DNA from: JBEKCB01 sp052139675
GTDB taxonomy: Bacteria; Planctomycetota; Brocadiia; CAIUPP01
Reading direction: 5' to 3'
NCBI GenBank assembly: GCA_052139675.1
Contig: JBKQWE010000026.1
Location: 8,510 to 72,509 of the forward strand
DNA: 64,000 nucleotides
The notes below the pieces were generated by a model. It worked only from the letters and a program-made list of their open reading frames with translations, did no database searches and was not told the DNA's origin. This document shows, piece after piece, positions 25,133 to 34,104 of the stretch. The position numbers and the translations under genes are program-made. Within the stretch, counting starts at the first letter, position 1. Every line of letters begins with the position of its first letter.

Positions 25133-26524
25133 TCAGACCTTCCTGTCGGGTTCGCCGAAGACGAGCGGGAGCGAGAAGGTGAAGGTGGAGCCTTGGTTTT
25201 TCCCCCTGCTTTCCACGCGGACGGCGCCGCGGCAGGACTGGACCAGTTTGTTCACCAGCGCCAGGCCGAGGCCGGTGCCCTTCACGCCGGCGGTGCGGCG
25301 GATGCGGCCGAATTCCTGGAAGAGGTTCGCCTGCTCCTCCGGCGTCAGGCCCGCGCCGGTGTCGGCGACGTGTACGGAGAAGCCGGCCGCATCGCGCGTG
25401 ACGGAGATTTTGACCCCGCCTGCGCTCGTGTACTTGATGGCGTTGTTCACGAGATTCAGCGCCAGCGTCCGCACGACGAACGGATCGCCTCGCACGGGAA
25501 ATTCCTTCCACGGCTCGATCCGGATCGAAAGCCCCTTGTCCTCGGCCAGGATGCGCTGATTCTCGACCACGTCTTCCAGGACGGCCTTCAAGTCCACCGG
25601 CTCCTGCGTCACAACCAGCGTCATCTGGTCGAGCTTCGAGAGCGACAGGAAGTCATCCACGAACGACTGGATGCGGTCGGTCGAGCGCGTCAGCAGGCGG
25701 ACCAGCGCATCAAGGCGCGCGCGGTCCGCGAGGACTTTCGGGTCGCGCAGGAGCGGGATGGCCATCGCCAGCGGCGAGAGCGGTGCGCGGAGTTCGTGGA
25801 CCATGAAGCGGAAGAACTGCTCGCGCTCGCGCTGCAAGCGGCGCAGCGCGGTGACGTCGCTCATTACGGCCACGCTGGCGGGCCGGCCTTCCCACTCGCT
25901 GCGGCGCGCGCAGACGATCACCTCGCGGATCGAGCCGTCGGCGTGGAGCAGCCTGGTCTCGTACTCCTCGGGCGCGCCGCCGCCGGAGACGCGCGCGTGA
26001 TAGACGTTCAGGTCGCGCTGCCGGACTTCTTCGTCGAGGATTTCGCCGTACTCGCAGCCGAGCAGTTCTTCCGCACGGCGGCCGAGCAGGTCGCAGAAGG
26101 CGGGGTTGACGAAGCCGATCCGGGCGTTCTCCACGACGACCAGCCCGCTGCGCATGTCGCCGACGAGCCGGCTGAAGCGCTCCTCGGAGCGGCGATGCGC
26201 CTCGACGGCCGAGAAGAGGTCCCAGAGCAGCCGCGCGGGATCGCCGGTGATCACCGAGGCGCCGGCGGGCAGAACCCGACGAATGATGCCGGACATCGAA
26301 GGGTCGCCGGTGACGTCAATGACGAACTGCGGCCGCGATCGAGCGACGGCGTCAGCCGCGTCCTTGTAGATGGGCAGCTTGCGCTCGGCCGCCGCTTTGA
26401 CGCCGGGCGCCCGGCCGCTCCGGTCGCAGACGGCGACCAGTTCGAACTCCGGGTCGGCCAGCAGGTGCGGCAGAAGCGCGCTGCCGCCTTTGCCCAGGCC
26501 GACAAGCAGTGTTCGGATTCCCAT
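25133..26524 (-). CDS. Hybrid sensor: Rossmann domain - PAS - histidine kinase
   Basis: 463 aa from ATG 26524 (an in-frame ATG at 26563 is possible). Residues 1-105 form an NAD(P)-type Rossmann domain like that of dehydrogenases: RTLLVGLGKGGSALLPHL, LVAVCDRS, then PQFVIDVTGDPS and GASVITGDPA. A PAS domain follows (~110-230: RLVGDMRSGLVVVENARIGF ... AVMSDVTALRRLQ). The kinase core carries the phospho-acceptor His243 in FMVHELRAPLSP, the N-box LNLVNNAIKYTSAG, the G1 box VADTGAGL and the G2 box GTGLGLALV. No membrane segments, so it senses inside the cell, perhaps redox state or NAD(P). No response regulator is adjacent. The SIMPL gene lies 79 bp upstream on the same strand. Confidence 0.87.
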   Translation of the reverse strand: MGIRTLLVGLGKGGSALLPHLLADPEFELVAVCDRSGRAPGVKAAAERKLPIYKDAADAVARSRPQFVIDVTGDPSMSGIIRRVLPAGASVITGDPARLLWDLFSAVEAHRRSEERFSRLVGDMRSGLVVVENARIGFVNPAFCDLLGRRAEELLGCEYGEILDEEVRQRDLNVYHARVSGGGAPEEYETRLLHADGSIREVIVCARRSEWEGRPASVAVMSDVTALRRLQREREQFFRFMVHELRAPLSPLAMAIPLLRDPKVLADRARLDALVRLLTRSTDRIQSFVDDFLSLSKLDQMTLVVTQEPVDLKAVLEDVVENQRILAEDKGLSIRIEPWKEFPVRGDPFVVRTLALNLVNNAIKYTSAGGVKISVTRDAAGFSVHVADTGAGLTPEEQANLFQEFGRIRRTAGVKGTGLGLALVNKLVQSCRGAVRVESRGKNQGSTFTFSLPLVFGEPDRKV

Positions 26525-26603
26525 GGGTCCGGATTTCCCGTCCGATCGTCCTGCAAAGGACATGAGACTATACGGTCGAATGGCCGCCGTCAAGGTGGCA
26601 GGG

Positions 26604-27416
26604 CTACTTCACCTCAAACTTGACGCTGACGATCGCGGTGATCTCTTTCTCGTAGGAACTCGTGTCATTGTTGCCCTCCGCCGAGGTGGTGAAAACGCCT
26701 TTCGGGTTGATCTGCATGACGCCCATGCGCGCCTCGACCAGCTTGCCGAGCCGGCCGTTGGCGTTGTTGACGATCTGCTCCGCGCGCACCGTGGCGTCCC
26801 GGGTCGCGTCGGCCAGCATGTTGATTTTCAGTTCGGAGAGTTTCGTGTAGAGATAGCACGGCGCGCCCGAATCAATCTCGACGCCGTCCTTGATCAGGCT
26901 GGTGACGTTGCGCGAGACGTCGGCGACTTTTTTCATGTCGGTGGAACTGATGAGGACGGTCTGGGCGAGCGTGTACATCTCGACCTTGTCAGTGGTGATG
27001 ATCGTCGGCGCGGCGGCGGGCGCGCCTGCGGCCGCGGGCGCCGCGGGGACGATATCCTGGTGGAACCGGCGCGAGGTGTTGATGGCCGACAGGGTGATGT
27101 CCGATTCCGGTATGCCGCCGGCGATCAGGAACGCCCGGGTCTTGTCGGACGCGCCCTTCAAATCGTCGTAGGCCTTGACCAGGTTCGGGTCCTTCGCGGT
27201 GATGGCGCCGCACCATGTGACCACGTCGGAGACGATGGCCTTGCGCGCGGAGCCGGTGACCGCCAGCGTCTTGGGCTCCAGCTTCACCGCCAGGTAGCAC
27301 CAGCAGAGGATGGCGACGCATGCGACGTTCGCGACAGCGAAAAACACGCCGCCGGCGCGAAGCGTGACGACGATTTTTTCAGGCAGATTAGCCGGCTTGC
27401 TGTTGGTCTCGGACAT
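26604..27416 (-). CDS. SIMPL-domain (DUF541) membrane-anchored protein
   Basis: 270 aa. A single membrane anchor near residues 20-45 (GGVFFAVANVACVAILCWCY) precedes a periplasmic SIMPL domain (TLAVTGSARKAIVSDVVTWC, SDITLSAINTSRRF, VSRNVTSLIKDGVEIDSGAP, LNIN-like KINMLADATRDATVRAEQIV, ITAIVSVKFEV). A low-complexity Ala/Pro insert (AAPAAAGAPAAAP) sits near residue 125. SIMPL proteins have been linked to envelope stress tolerance; the biochemical role is unclear. It follows a tiny membrane ORF and precedes the Rossmann-PAS kinase on the same strand. Confidence 0.85.
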   Translation of the reverse strand: MSETNSKPANLPEKIVVTLRAGGVFFAVANVACVAILCWCYLAVKLEPKTLAVTGSARKAIVSDVVTWCGAITAKDPNLVKAYDDLKGASDKTRAFLIAGGIPESDITLSAINTSRRFHQDIVPAAPAAAGAPAAAPTIITTDKVEMYTLAQTVLISSTDMKKVADVSRNVTSLIKDGVEIDSGAPCYLYTKLSELKINMLADATRDATVRAEQIVNNANGRLGKLVEARMGVMQINPKGVFTTSAEGNNDTSSYEKEITAIVSVKFEVK

Positions 27417-27443
27417 GGATGAGCTCCTCTCAGGTTTTGGTTT

Positions 27444-27566
27444 CTAATACCGAGCGCCGAGTTCGCAGCCGCGGAGCGAGCGGAAGACTGCGAGCAGTCC
27501 GAGGAGGTTGATGACGGCGAGACTGAGAATGATCCAGGACCGGCGGGTGGAGATGGCTTTGCGCAT
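27444..27566 (-). CDS. Very small putative single-span membrane protein
   Basis: A 40-codon frame from ATG 27566, with AAGGGG upstream. It has a positively charged start (MRKAISTRRSW), one hydrophobic segment (IILSLAVINLLGLLAVF) and a short Arg/Cys tail, and ends 27 bp before the SIMPL gene. The third codon positions are strongly G/C, as in genuine genes here. It could be translated with the SIMPL gene. Support is only composition, topology and position. Confidence 0.42.
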   Translation of the reverse strand: MRKAISTRRSWIILSLAVINLLGLLAVFRSLRGCELGARY

Positions 27567-27962
27567 GGGCGCCCCTTGCGCTTCGCTTCAGTGCGCGGAT
27601 TGCCGACACGGACACCGCCCGGCTTCCGGCGACTGATCGCCCCTGCGCAAGTTACGACCGGCGTGCGGCAACGTCTATATTCGAATCTCCCGCGTGGGAG
27701 TTATCAGCCGTGTTCTGCCGAACGCGAGGGATTATATCAAATTGGAACAGTTTCACCAAAAATAGCAGTTCGACGACGAGAGTTATCCACAGTTTATGCA
27801 CACTCCTGTTGCATTTTAGCTCAGTGGGTCGCGTCTATGGAAGCACTCGGAGAAAGCGCGAAGCCGCTGCTTGCGCGTGAAGCAGCGACGCGCGGCGGGT
27901 TGCGCCGCGCGTCTTCGGATCGTTCAGCCGCCCGGAATCTGCTTACCGCGCCAGGAGCGAAA
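27567..27962. other. Gene-free region with AT-rich patch and DnaA boxes
   Basis: No convincing gene. It holds an AT-rich stretch at about 27729-27772 (ending CACCAAAAATAG) and, directly after it, two tandem DnaA-type boxes (separate entry). The remainder is GC-rich and featureless. Confidence 0.6.
27783..27802 (+). promoter_or_regulatory. Two tandem DnaA boxes
   Basis: TTATCCACA (27783-27791) and TTATGCACA (27794-27802) both match the DnaA consensus TTATNCACA, in the same orientation. Their centres are 11 bp apart, one helical turn, next to an AT-rich patch. Confidence 0.6.
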
Positions 27963-29195
27963 CTAACCCTTATGCCAGCCCATTCGTTCGGCCATCTCGC
28001 TGAGTAGGCTGCAGTACGCCAGCGTGTGGGCGACGGCGCTCAGCGGAAGGATGCGCACGCTGTAGCCGGGCACGTCAATCGCCGCATCGCCCGGCCGCCA
28101 CGGCAGATCGAGCCAGAGCAGCCCCTCATGATCTTTCAGCGACGCGGGCCGCCCGTAAGGAGAAGTGTAGATGAACCGGATTCCCCGGCGCAGGATGGCG
28201 CCGACCTTCTGGACATCCACCGGCGCATAGCCCAGGTGGATGTACACGTCGCCCTTGCCCAGGTCGGCCGGCGTCGCGGTCGCCAAGTCGCTGTTGGTGG
28301 TTCCCCAGCGGACCGGGTAGTTGCTCTCCTTGGGCAGCCCGAGGATGTGCGGATAGGAGTGCCCGACGGCCGTCGCCGCGACGCGCTTCCCGGCGCGGTG
28401 CGCCTGGACCATCCAATCGCCGGCCCGCGTCAGCGCGCGCGACTGCCGATCGAGCGTCTCGATCATGGAATCAACCACCTGCAGATACTCCGCCGCGACG
28501 TGCCCGGCGGGCAGCGGCGGAACGTACCAGTCCTTGCTGTGGAAGAGCGGCACGAGCCACGGCTCGCGCCGGTTGCTCTCGTGCTGGGTGAGCGAAGTGT
28601 TGCGCGCGAGGGCGCCCTCGAGCCAGACGCTCATCCAGATCGCCGGCATCTGGCCCTTGCGGGTGCACGCGGCGATCATCTCGCCGGTGGTCAGCCAGCC
28701 GCGGACGAGCTGTTCGAACGGGCGGAAAGGCGCCAGCGGCCGATGCTCGCCCATCGCGTGCAGCCCTTCGTCGGCGCGCGCTCCGCCGGTGAAGCCGGCG
28801 ATGCGGCGGCGGAGTTTCGCTTCCAGTTCGTCGGGGCGGCCGATGACGAAAAGCCGCCGGCGGCTGTTCAGTTGCTTCTGAAACGCCTCGTCCTCGGCCG
28901 GCTTCCACTGCCGGGGATCGGGCAGCCCGAAGAACGCAACGTCCTTGCTCACGCCGGGCCCTTCCGCCCAGCGGATGCCCATCAGCCCGCCGGCGCGGCC
29001 GGAGAACTCCGAGCGCGAGAAACTTCCCACCGGCGGCAGGGACAGATTTCCACCGGCCAGAAGCGGCTGGGCCATCCTCTCGCCTAGCCGGGTGAAATGC
29101 GCGGTCTCGCGCCGCACGGCGGCGGTCCGCCGGCTCGCCTCGGCCAGGAATTCCTGCGCCGGGGTGCGAGCGGTCTTCCGAGCTGCTCGTGGCAT
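27963..29195 (-). CDS. Unknown protein, possibly SIS-like, next to a SIS-domain gene
   Basis: 410 aa, not firmly recognised. The middle part reads RAGDWMVQAHRAGKRVAATA and VGHSYPHILGLPKESNYPVR, then LGKGDVYIHLGYAPVDVQKV and GAILRRGIRFIYTSPYGRP. This order of a basic helix, a glycine/histidine loop and a GD-x-x-x-x-x-G strand is like the sugar-phosphate-binding core of SIS proteins. The N-terminal 180 residues are specific to this protein (SFSRSEFSGRAGGLMGIRWA). No signal peptide. It lies 27 bp after a clear SIS gene and ends the six-gene operon 35013-27963, so a role in handling a phosphorylated amino sugar or other sugar phosphate is inferred. Confidence 0.62.
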   Translation of the reverse strand: MPRAARKTARTPAQEFLAEASRRTAAVRRETAHFTRLGERMAQPLLAGGNLSLPPVGSFSRSEFSGRAGGLMGIRWAEGPGVSKDVAFFGLPDPRQWKPAEDEAFQKQLNSRRRLFVIGRPDELEAKLRRRIAGFTGGARADEGLHAMGEHRPLAPFRPFEQLVRGWLTTGEMIAACTRKGQMPAIWMSVWLEGALARNTSLTQHESNRREPWLVPLFHSKDWYVPPLPAGHVAAEYLQVVDSMIETLDRQSRALTRAGDWMVQAHRAGKRVAATAVGHSYPHILGLPKESNYPVRWGTTNSDLATATPADLGKGDVYIHLGYAPVDVQKVGAILRRGIRFIYTSPYGRPASLKDHEGLLWLDLPWRPGDAAIDVPGYSVRILPLSAVAHTLAYCSLLSEMAERMGWHKG

Positions 29196-29222
29196 GGAAC
29201 GTTCTCCTGAAGAGAGTTTCGG

Positions 29223-29984
29223 CTACAGGTCTTTGACGCGTGAGCGGTAGCGCTGGATCATCTCGCTGTTGAACGCATCGCCGCCGGGCAGATTCGCGCT
29301 GCGGAAAATCGGCGGCTGCAAGCCGCGGCGGAGCATCTCCGTCACCGCCTCGATCACCATGCGATGCGCGATGTACGCATCCACCATCGTCGAGGTCGGC
29401 GCCAGCGCCACGTTGAATCCCTCCACCTTGAACGCCGCGTCGCCGTAGGGATTCTGATCGTCAATCGCCAGGTCGGCATAATCGAAGAGGTGCTTCTTGT
29501 TGGGATGGCGGATCGGGTGGTCGAGCGGCAGCTTGCGCCGCCAGTTCGAGGAGGAGATCGCGATGATCTTCGCCCCGCGCTTCTTGGCCTCTTCCGCCGC
29601 GTCAATCGTCGTGGGATTCATGCCGATATTGTGGAAGATGATCAGCAGGTCGTCGGCCCCGACGCCGTAGTAGCGGATGAGGCAGTTGGCGTAGCCGGTG
29701 GTGCGCTCGACCTCCAGGTACTTCAGCGCCTGGCAGACGGGCGTGATGTCGTGGCCGATGATCGGGTTGATGTTGGCCAGGCCGCCGGCGCGGAAGAACA
29801 TCTCGAAGATCATCAGGCAGGTGTGCCCGCCGCCGCCATAGACGTGCACCAGCCGGTCCTGCTCATAGGCGTCGGCGATCATCGCGCCGGCGCGCACGAA
29901 CTTCGCGGCGTTGCGCTTCTCGACCGACGCGAGCTTTGCGCCCACGTCCTTCAGATATTCCTGCCCGTAGTCGCGCTTGCGCAT
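29223..29984 (-). CDS. SIS-domain sugar-phosphate isomerase-like protein
   Basis: 253 aa. SIS-fold hallmarks: an N-terminal helix (FVRAGAMIADAYEQDRLVHV), the phosphosugar-binding strand and loop VYGGGGHTCLMIFEMFFRAGG (VYGGGGH at ~49), VGADDLLIIFHNIGMNPTTI with the second loop, and KKRGAKIIAISSSNWRRKL. The SSS/NIG loops normally hold the phosphate. It resembles the unassigned sugar isomerase group near amino-sugar pathways. Cytoplasmic. Fourth-to-fifth step of the six-gene leftward operon, 99 bp after the URO-D-like gene. Confidence 0.82.
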   Translation of the reverse strand: MRKRDYGQEYLKDVGAKLASVEKRNAAKFVRAGAMIADAYEQDRLVHVYGGGGHTCLMIFEMFFRAGGLANINPIIGHDITPVCQALKYLEVERTTGYANCLIRYYGVGADDLLIIFHNIGMNPTTIDAAEEAKKRGAKIIAISSSNWRRKLPLDHPIRHPNKKHLFDYADLAIDDQNPYGDAAFKVEGFNVALAPTSTMVDAYIAHRMVIEAVTEMLRRGLQPPIFRSANLPGGDAFNSEMIQRYRSRVKDL

Positions 29985-30083
29985 GGCTGCATCCTTTCCG
30001 TTCCAGGAGCCGCACGAAAGGCCACATTCTGACGACTGGGGCCGCTCCGGTCAAGCAGTTCGGCGGCGGCCTGCCGCGGTTTT

Positions 30084-31244
30084 TCAGGAGGCATCGTAAC
30101 GGCCCTTCTCCAGCGCCGCCTTATACATCGCCGCCAGGTTCTCCTCGGGCACGCGCGGCGGAAGGTTGTTGGCTTCAGTGAGGATGAATCGCCCGCCGGT
30201 CTTGATCCCGCTTTCCAGGATCTCGCAGGTGCGATCGTAGACCTGCTGCGGCGTGCCGTGGAGCAGCAGCATGATGCCCGGGCCGCCGTTGATCTGCACG
30301 CCGGGGCCGAGTTCCCTGCGCATGCGGGCGAAATCAACCGGAAAGCCGCTGTCCCACGTCTGGACGTTCAGCTCGTCGCGCAGGGTCTTCATGTGACGCA
30401 TAACGTCGCCGCACAGGTGAATCCCGCGCGGCTTATCGGGGGCGAATTCATCCAGGTAGCGCTGGTGCCGCGGCATGACCATCCGCTTGTACATGGCCGT
30501 GCTGATGAGCTGGATGGAATCATCGGCCAGCCCGCCGCCGAGGCTTTCGTCGTTCCAGTATTTCCGCCAGGCGCGCACCCGCTTGATGGCGGCGTCGGTC
30601 AGGTAGTCGAGCAACCGTTCGGCGTACTCCGGGTCCTCGGCCATGTCCGTCATCATGTCCGTCCCGCGCAGGTTCATGCCCGTCGTCAAAGGCCCGTCGG
30701 TGCCGGCCTGGTCGTACCGGCCGACCTTCACGGGCCGACCTTGAAATATATAGTCCTTCGCGATCTTGCCCATCTCCTCATAGAACCGCAGGCCGCGCCT
30801 GGAGAGCGGATTTTCGATCGGCCGGTCAATGTCCACGGCGAAGATGCTTTCCTTATTGGCGGCGGTGAGGAACGGCTGAGTATCGGGAATCTGGCCTTCG
30901 CGGAAATGCCACGCGGCGCCGAAGAAGGCCGCCTCGTGCGTGTTCAGCCAGCTCACCGAGGCGGTCCACTGATCCGGCAGGCCCGTCGGCGAATCGCAAT
31001 AGCGGTTGATCACCGTGCGGCGAAGGTGCTCGTGGTCGAGCGCGGCTTCCATCATCACGCGCGGATCATTGAAGATTTGCTCGAAAGTCACGCCGCTGCG
31101 GTTGAGCTTCGGGTCGAGCACAACGATGCGCGCGTTGCTGGAGATGGACACCGGCACGCGGATCGGCTTGCGCTCATTGAAGGCCTTCCAGACGGCTTCC
31201 TTCTCGGCATTGCTGATCTGCGGAATTTCCCAAGACATTGTCAT
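30084..31244 (-). CDS. Uroporphyrinogen-decarboxylase-family protein
   Basis: 386 aa (ATG 31244; ATG 31238 is an alternative). A TIM-barrel of the URO-D/cobalamin-dependent methyltransferase superfamily is suggested by FNERKPIRVPVSISSNARIV, MEAALDHEHLRRTVINRY, GRYDQAGTDGPLTTGMNLRG, MAEDPEYAERLLDYLTDAAI, PRGIHLCGDVMRHMKTLRDE and VQINGGPGIMLLLHGTPQQV. The late H-x-C-G (HLCGD) matches the metal-binding position in methyltransferase members such as MtaA/MtbA. Many such genes in polysaccharide-degrading bacteria are unassigned and lie in sugar operons, as here between a secreted-family copy and a SIS protein. Heme synthesis is not implied. Confidence 0.82.
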   Translation of the reverse strand: MTMSWEIPQISNAEKEAVWKAFNERKPIRVPVSISSNARIVVLDPKLNRSGVTFEQIFNDPRVMMEAALDHEHLRRTVINRYCDSPTGLPDQWTASVSWLNTHEAAFFGAAWHFREGQIPDTQPFLTAANKESIFAVDIDRPIENPLSRRGLRFYEEMGKIAKDYIFQGRPVKVGRYDQAGTDGPLTTGMNLRGTDMMTDMAEDPEYAERLLDYLTDAAIKRVRAWRKYWNDESLGGGLADDSIQLISTAMYKRMVMPRHQRYLDEFAPDKPRGIHLCGDVMRHMKTLRDELNVQTWDSGFPVDFARMRRELGPGVQINGGPGIMLLLHGTPQQVYDRTCEILESGIKTGGRFILTEANNLPPRVPEENLAAMYKAALEKGRYDAS

Positions 31245-31279
31245 CGCCTGGATTCAGGTTGGCCGACGGTGACAGCCGG

Positions 31280-32518
31280 TCACTGGCCGGCTCCGGGCTT
31301 TCCGCTGAAGCGGAGGACCCATTGAGGCGTCCACAGGCCGCCCCAACCGCCCGGATTAAAGTTGGCTATAAAAATCTCCCGCAGCGTCGGGTCAAAGGGC
31401 GCCAGGGCTTCCCAGAGTTCCCCGGGCTCGTCCGCCCAGCGCGGGTCGGGCCGGCCGCCGTCAATCATCTGGAACTTCGCGTTCTTGACCTGCTTGTTCC
31501 ACATGAAGTCCCGGTTCGTCGCGATGAGGCGCGCGATGTCCTCCTTCGTGAAGACCAGGCCGTGCTCGTACGCCTCCGCGATCGCGCCGGTATCAATCCC
31601 GTAGTACTCGCCGTGCGGGTGGACGCCCACCCAGTGCTTCAGAGTGCCATCCGGATTATGGTCCCACGGAACGCCCGGGTCCCAGTAGTCCCAGACGAAA
31701 TACTTGCCGTCGTCGCGCAGCTTCATGCGAGACCGCATCACCTGGAACCACTTCTCGGCGCGTTCCTTGTAGACGGGCTTGTGCGTCACGTCGTACATGG
31801 CGAGCATCCACTCGGCGATGAGGTTCTCCTTGTTGTCCGGCAGGGAGTTGCCGTCCGTCATTCTTCGTTCATATCCGCCCGGCTCGGTCCACTTGCCGGT
31901 CTGAGGATCAAACCCGAAGGGCGGGACGACCCAGATGCCGCCTTCTTTCGTATCGCGCCAGGCGCCGCGCGAATCCCATTTCTCGAAGGTTCGCTCCGCA
32001 AGCCGGAGGTACTCTTCGGCCTTGGCGCCGTACTTTTCTTTCAGCGCCGGCGTCTTGAGAATTTCGCCGGCCATCAGCGCCAGCGGGCGAAGGAACATCG
32101 CATCGCCCACCTCGACGTCCGTGTAGCGCTCTTTCACGCCGGGCGGAAGGTACTCGACGACGCCGTCGTCCGCCGGCTTGGGCCAGCCGATGTAGCCGTC
32201 CGGCTCCTTCACGCCGCGCTTGATGACCGAGTCGCCCCAATCCACCAGCCGGTCCACCCACTCGCGGTCGCCGGTGGCCATGTAGCCGTAATAGAAACCG
32301 TTCAGGAACGGGCTGACCAGCCAGCCGATCTCCTCGCCCGTCGCCTGGTCGCAATAGCGGTCCCTGCTCTCGCGGAGGATGTTCTGCTTCCAGCGCTGCA
32401 TCCATTCTTTGGCGAGCGCCGGATCCAGCGCCTGGCCCTGGGCGATGGAAAAGCCGCAAGGAAGAACCCACGCGAGGAGCAGTCCGCAGAGCGCGCCGCG
32501 ATACAATCTGTGTGACAT
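31280..32518 (-). CDS. Secreted protein, family copy B2
   Basis: 412 aa from ATG 32518, the position equivalent to copies B1 and B3, each preceded by a GAAAGGG-type site. The signal peptide is similar to B1 (core LCGLLLAWVLPCGFSIAQGQ). Blocks: LDPALAKEWMQRWKQNILRE, GYMATGDREWVDRLVDWGDS, KEPDGYIGWPKPADDG, LRPLALMAGEILKTPALKEK, WDYWDPGVPWDHNPDGTLKH, WVGVHPHGEYYGID and YEHGLVFTKEDIARLIATNR. The segment VVEYLPPGVKERYTDVEVGD is shared with B3 but differs from B1. It sits inside the sugar operon between the ceramidase-like and URO-D-like genes, the best contextual hint that the family acts on a glycan. Catalysis not shown. Confidence 0.87.
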   Translation of the reverse strand: MSHRLYRGALCGLLLAWVLPCGFSIAQGQALDPALAKEWMQRWKQNILRESRDRYCDQATGEEIGWLVSPFLNGFYYGYMATGDREWVDRLVDWGDSVIKRGVKEPDGYIGWPKPADDGVVEYLPPGVKERYTDVEVGDAMFLRPLALMAGEILKTPALKEKYGAKAEEYLRLAERTFEKWDSRGAWRDTKEGGIWVVPPFGFDPQTGKWTEPGGYERRMTDGNSLPDNKENLIAEWMLAMYDVTHKPVYKERAEKWFQVMRSRMKLRDDGKYFVWDYWDPGVPWDHNPDGTLKHWVGVHPHGEYYGIDTGAIAEAYEHGLVFTKEDIARLIATNRDFMWNKQVKNAKFQMIDGGRPDPRWADEPGELWEALAPFDPTLREIFIANFNPGGWGGLWTPQWVLRFSGKPGAGQ

Positions 32519-32578
32519 ATCGGCCCTTTCAGAAGCGATGCAAGTTCGTTTTGTGATTACCACAAGGCTGCGGCCGAG

Positions 32579-34084
32579 TCAAGGTCCCGCGTCGGCGACA
32601 CAATGGATAAGTGCAGCCAGCAACCCCACCAGCGCGGCCTCCGAGTCCGGGCTGAAGATGGCCGAGTTGGAGCCGTACCCGCCCAACGGGAATTCCGCCG
32701 CGGTGGGCAGATAACCCAGGTATCCGTTGCATTCCTCCGCGACGATCACGCGCATCGGCGCGCAGCGTTTCCTGAGTTCCACGCTGTAGGCGCCGAAGGG
32801 TTCGCCGGGCAGGCCGGCCAGCGCCACGTCCCCGATCCGCACCGCGAAGAGCGGATGTCGAACCGGCCCGCCGGCGAGCGCCTCGACGGTCAAGCCGGTC
32901 CAACTCAGATGCGTGTCCTCCGCCGTATAGCTCAGGCGTTCGATTTCGTCGGAAAGCGGTTTCAACCGCTTCCACTTGTCCGGAACATTTGAAGCCCGCA
33001 CTTCATGGAACTCCCGGCGAACCGTTTCCCGGGCCTTGTTCGCCTGCTCCGCCGAACGCGGATAATCGTCCCGGACCGGCAGCTCGACGGTGGTCGAATC
33101 CGCCCGCATGTTCGTCACCGGCTGCCATATCGCCGCCCGCAGCGCCTCCAGCAATTGTCGCGCGACCTGTTCGCCGGTCCGTTCCGCCAGCGCCCGCGAC
33201 TTTTCGCCGACCAGCGGCGCCTGGTCGCCGCAGGGGCCGGTGAAGAAAACCGCCCCGCCGCCGAATTCGCGCCCCAGCGCCCGGCGCAGATAAAACGGAT
33301 AATCGCCGCTGTGATGGACGCTCCTGCCCTGGCGCGCCACGTTGGCCGTAATCGGATGCGCGGCCCAGCGGCTGATGCTGCCCAACGGCCGGCCATCGGC
33401 TGCCCTGAAAAAGATCCCCTGGATCAGCGGGTCGTCCGGCTCGTCCAGGGTCAAATCCCGAGGCACAGGCGGCAGCGGATCGCGCAACGGAGGCCATTGC
33501 GCGGACGCGGGATAAGGATGCCTCAGCGCAATCTCCGGCCCGACCATCAACCCCTTCAAGGCGAGTTCCAGCAGCTCCGCGCAGCCGGCCTGTCCGTCCG
33601 GGCGCACGTCGAAACCGTAATAGAAAGTGAAGGTCCCGACGCCGTCGAATCTCTTCCGCCGCTTGACCACGCCGGCCGGGCGCGGCGCCGTTTCGACATA
33701 AGCCATCGAGGCCGGTTGCGCCGCGCGCAGCGCCTGATCGGCGACTTCGGCAAACCGAGCGGCCAGCCGATCGAGATCGAACTCAGCCGGGCTGTCCAAT
33801 GGAACGCCGTGGTTCTGCGTGCAGAACACGCCCACCTGTTCCGGCGTCGCGCCGATGGTCCGGGCGACCTGGTCCCGGATTCTCAGGCAGGTCGCCGGCA
33901 GCATGGAAAGCATGTCGCAGTTCATGACGGCGACCGGCGGGCGCCGGCCCTTGCGCAGGACCAGCGCGTTCGCCTCGATGTCGTCTTCAAACGGCAACGC
34001 CGTCGCCCACGTGCCTCGCAGGCTCGCCCGGCCGAAGCCGACACTTACGGCGTCGGCTTTGACGGCATGAGCTTTGGAAAGCAT
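32579..34084 (-). CDS. Neutral/alkaline ceramidase-like protein
   Basis: 501 aa from ATG 34084, which has GTGGAG six bases upstream; a TTG start at 34108 overlapping the previous stop is possible. Family-like segments are VSVGFGRASLRGTWATALPF, MNCDMLSMLPATCLRIRDQV, VFCTQNHGVPLDSPAEFDLD (probable metal-binding His), ISRWAAHPITANVARQGR, VHHSGDYPFYLRRAL, FFTGPCGDQAPLV and YLGYLPTAAEFPLGGYGSN. True neutral ceramidases carry an N-G-x-G-D active-site motif; here SGD/GPCGD is seen. No signal peptide is visible, so it may act in the cytoplasm. Bacterial members of unknown substrate often occur in sugar operons. Second gene of the operon. Confidence 0.8.
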   Translation of the reverse strand: MLSKAHAVKADAVSVGFGRASLRGTWATALPFEDDIEANALVLRKGRRPPVAVMNCDMLSMLPATCLRIRDQVARTIGATPEQVGVFCTQNHGVPLDSPAEFDLDRLAARFAEVADQALRAAQPASMAYVETAPRPAGVVKRRKRFDGVGTFTFYYGFDVRPDGQAGCAELLELALKGLMVGPEIALRHPYPASAQWPPLRDPLPPVPRDLTLDEPDDPLIQGIFFRAADGRPLGSISRWAAHPITANVARQGRSVHHSGDYPFYLRRALGREFGGGAVFFTGPCGDQAPLVGEKSRALAERTGEQVARQLLEALRAAIWQPVTNMRADSTTVELPVRDDYPRSAEQANKARETVRREFHEVRASNVPDKWKRLKPLSDEIERLSYTAEDTHLSWTGLTVEALAGGPVRHPLFAVRIGDVALAGLPGEPFGAYSVELRKRCAPMRVIVAEECNGYLGYLPTAAEFPLGGYGSNSAIFSPDSEAALVGLLAALIHCVADAGP

Positions 34085-34104
34085 GGTACGCTCCACAGCG
34101 CAAG

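Noticed and set aside
30084..31244. Heme-pathway uroporphyrinogen decarboxylase (hemE)
   Set aside because: It lies in a sugar operon and has an HLCGD metal-site pattern closer to corrinoid methyltransferase relatives; the family name alone does not imply heme synthesis.
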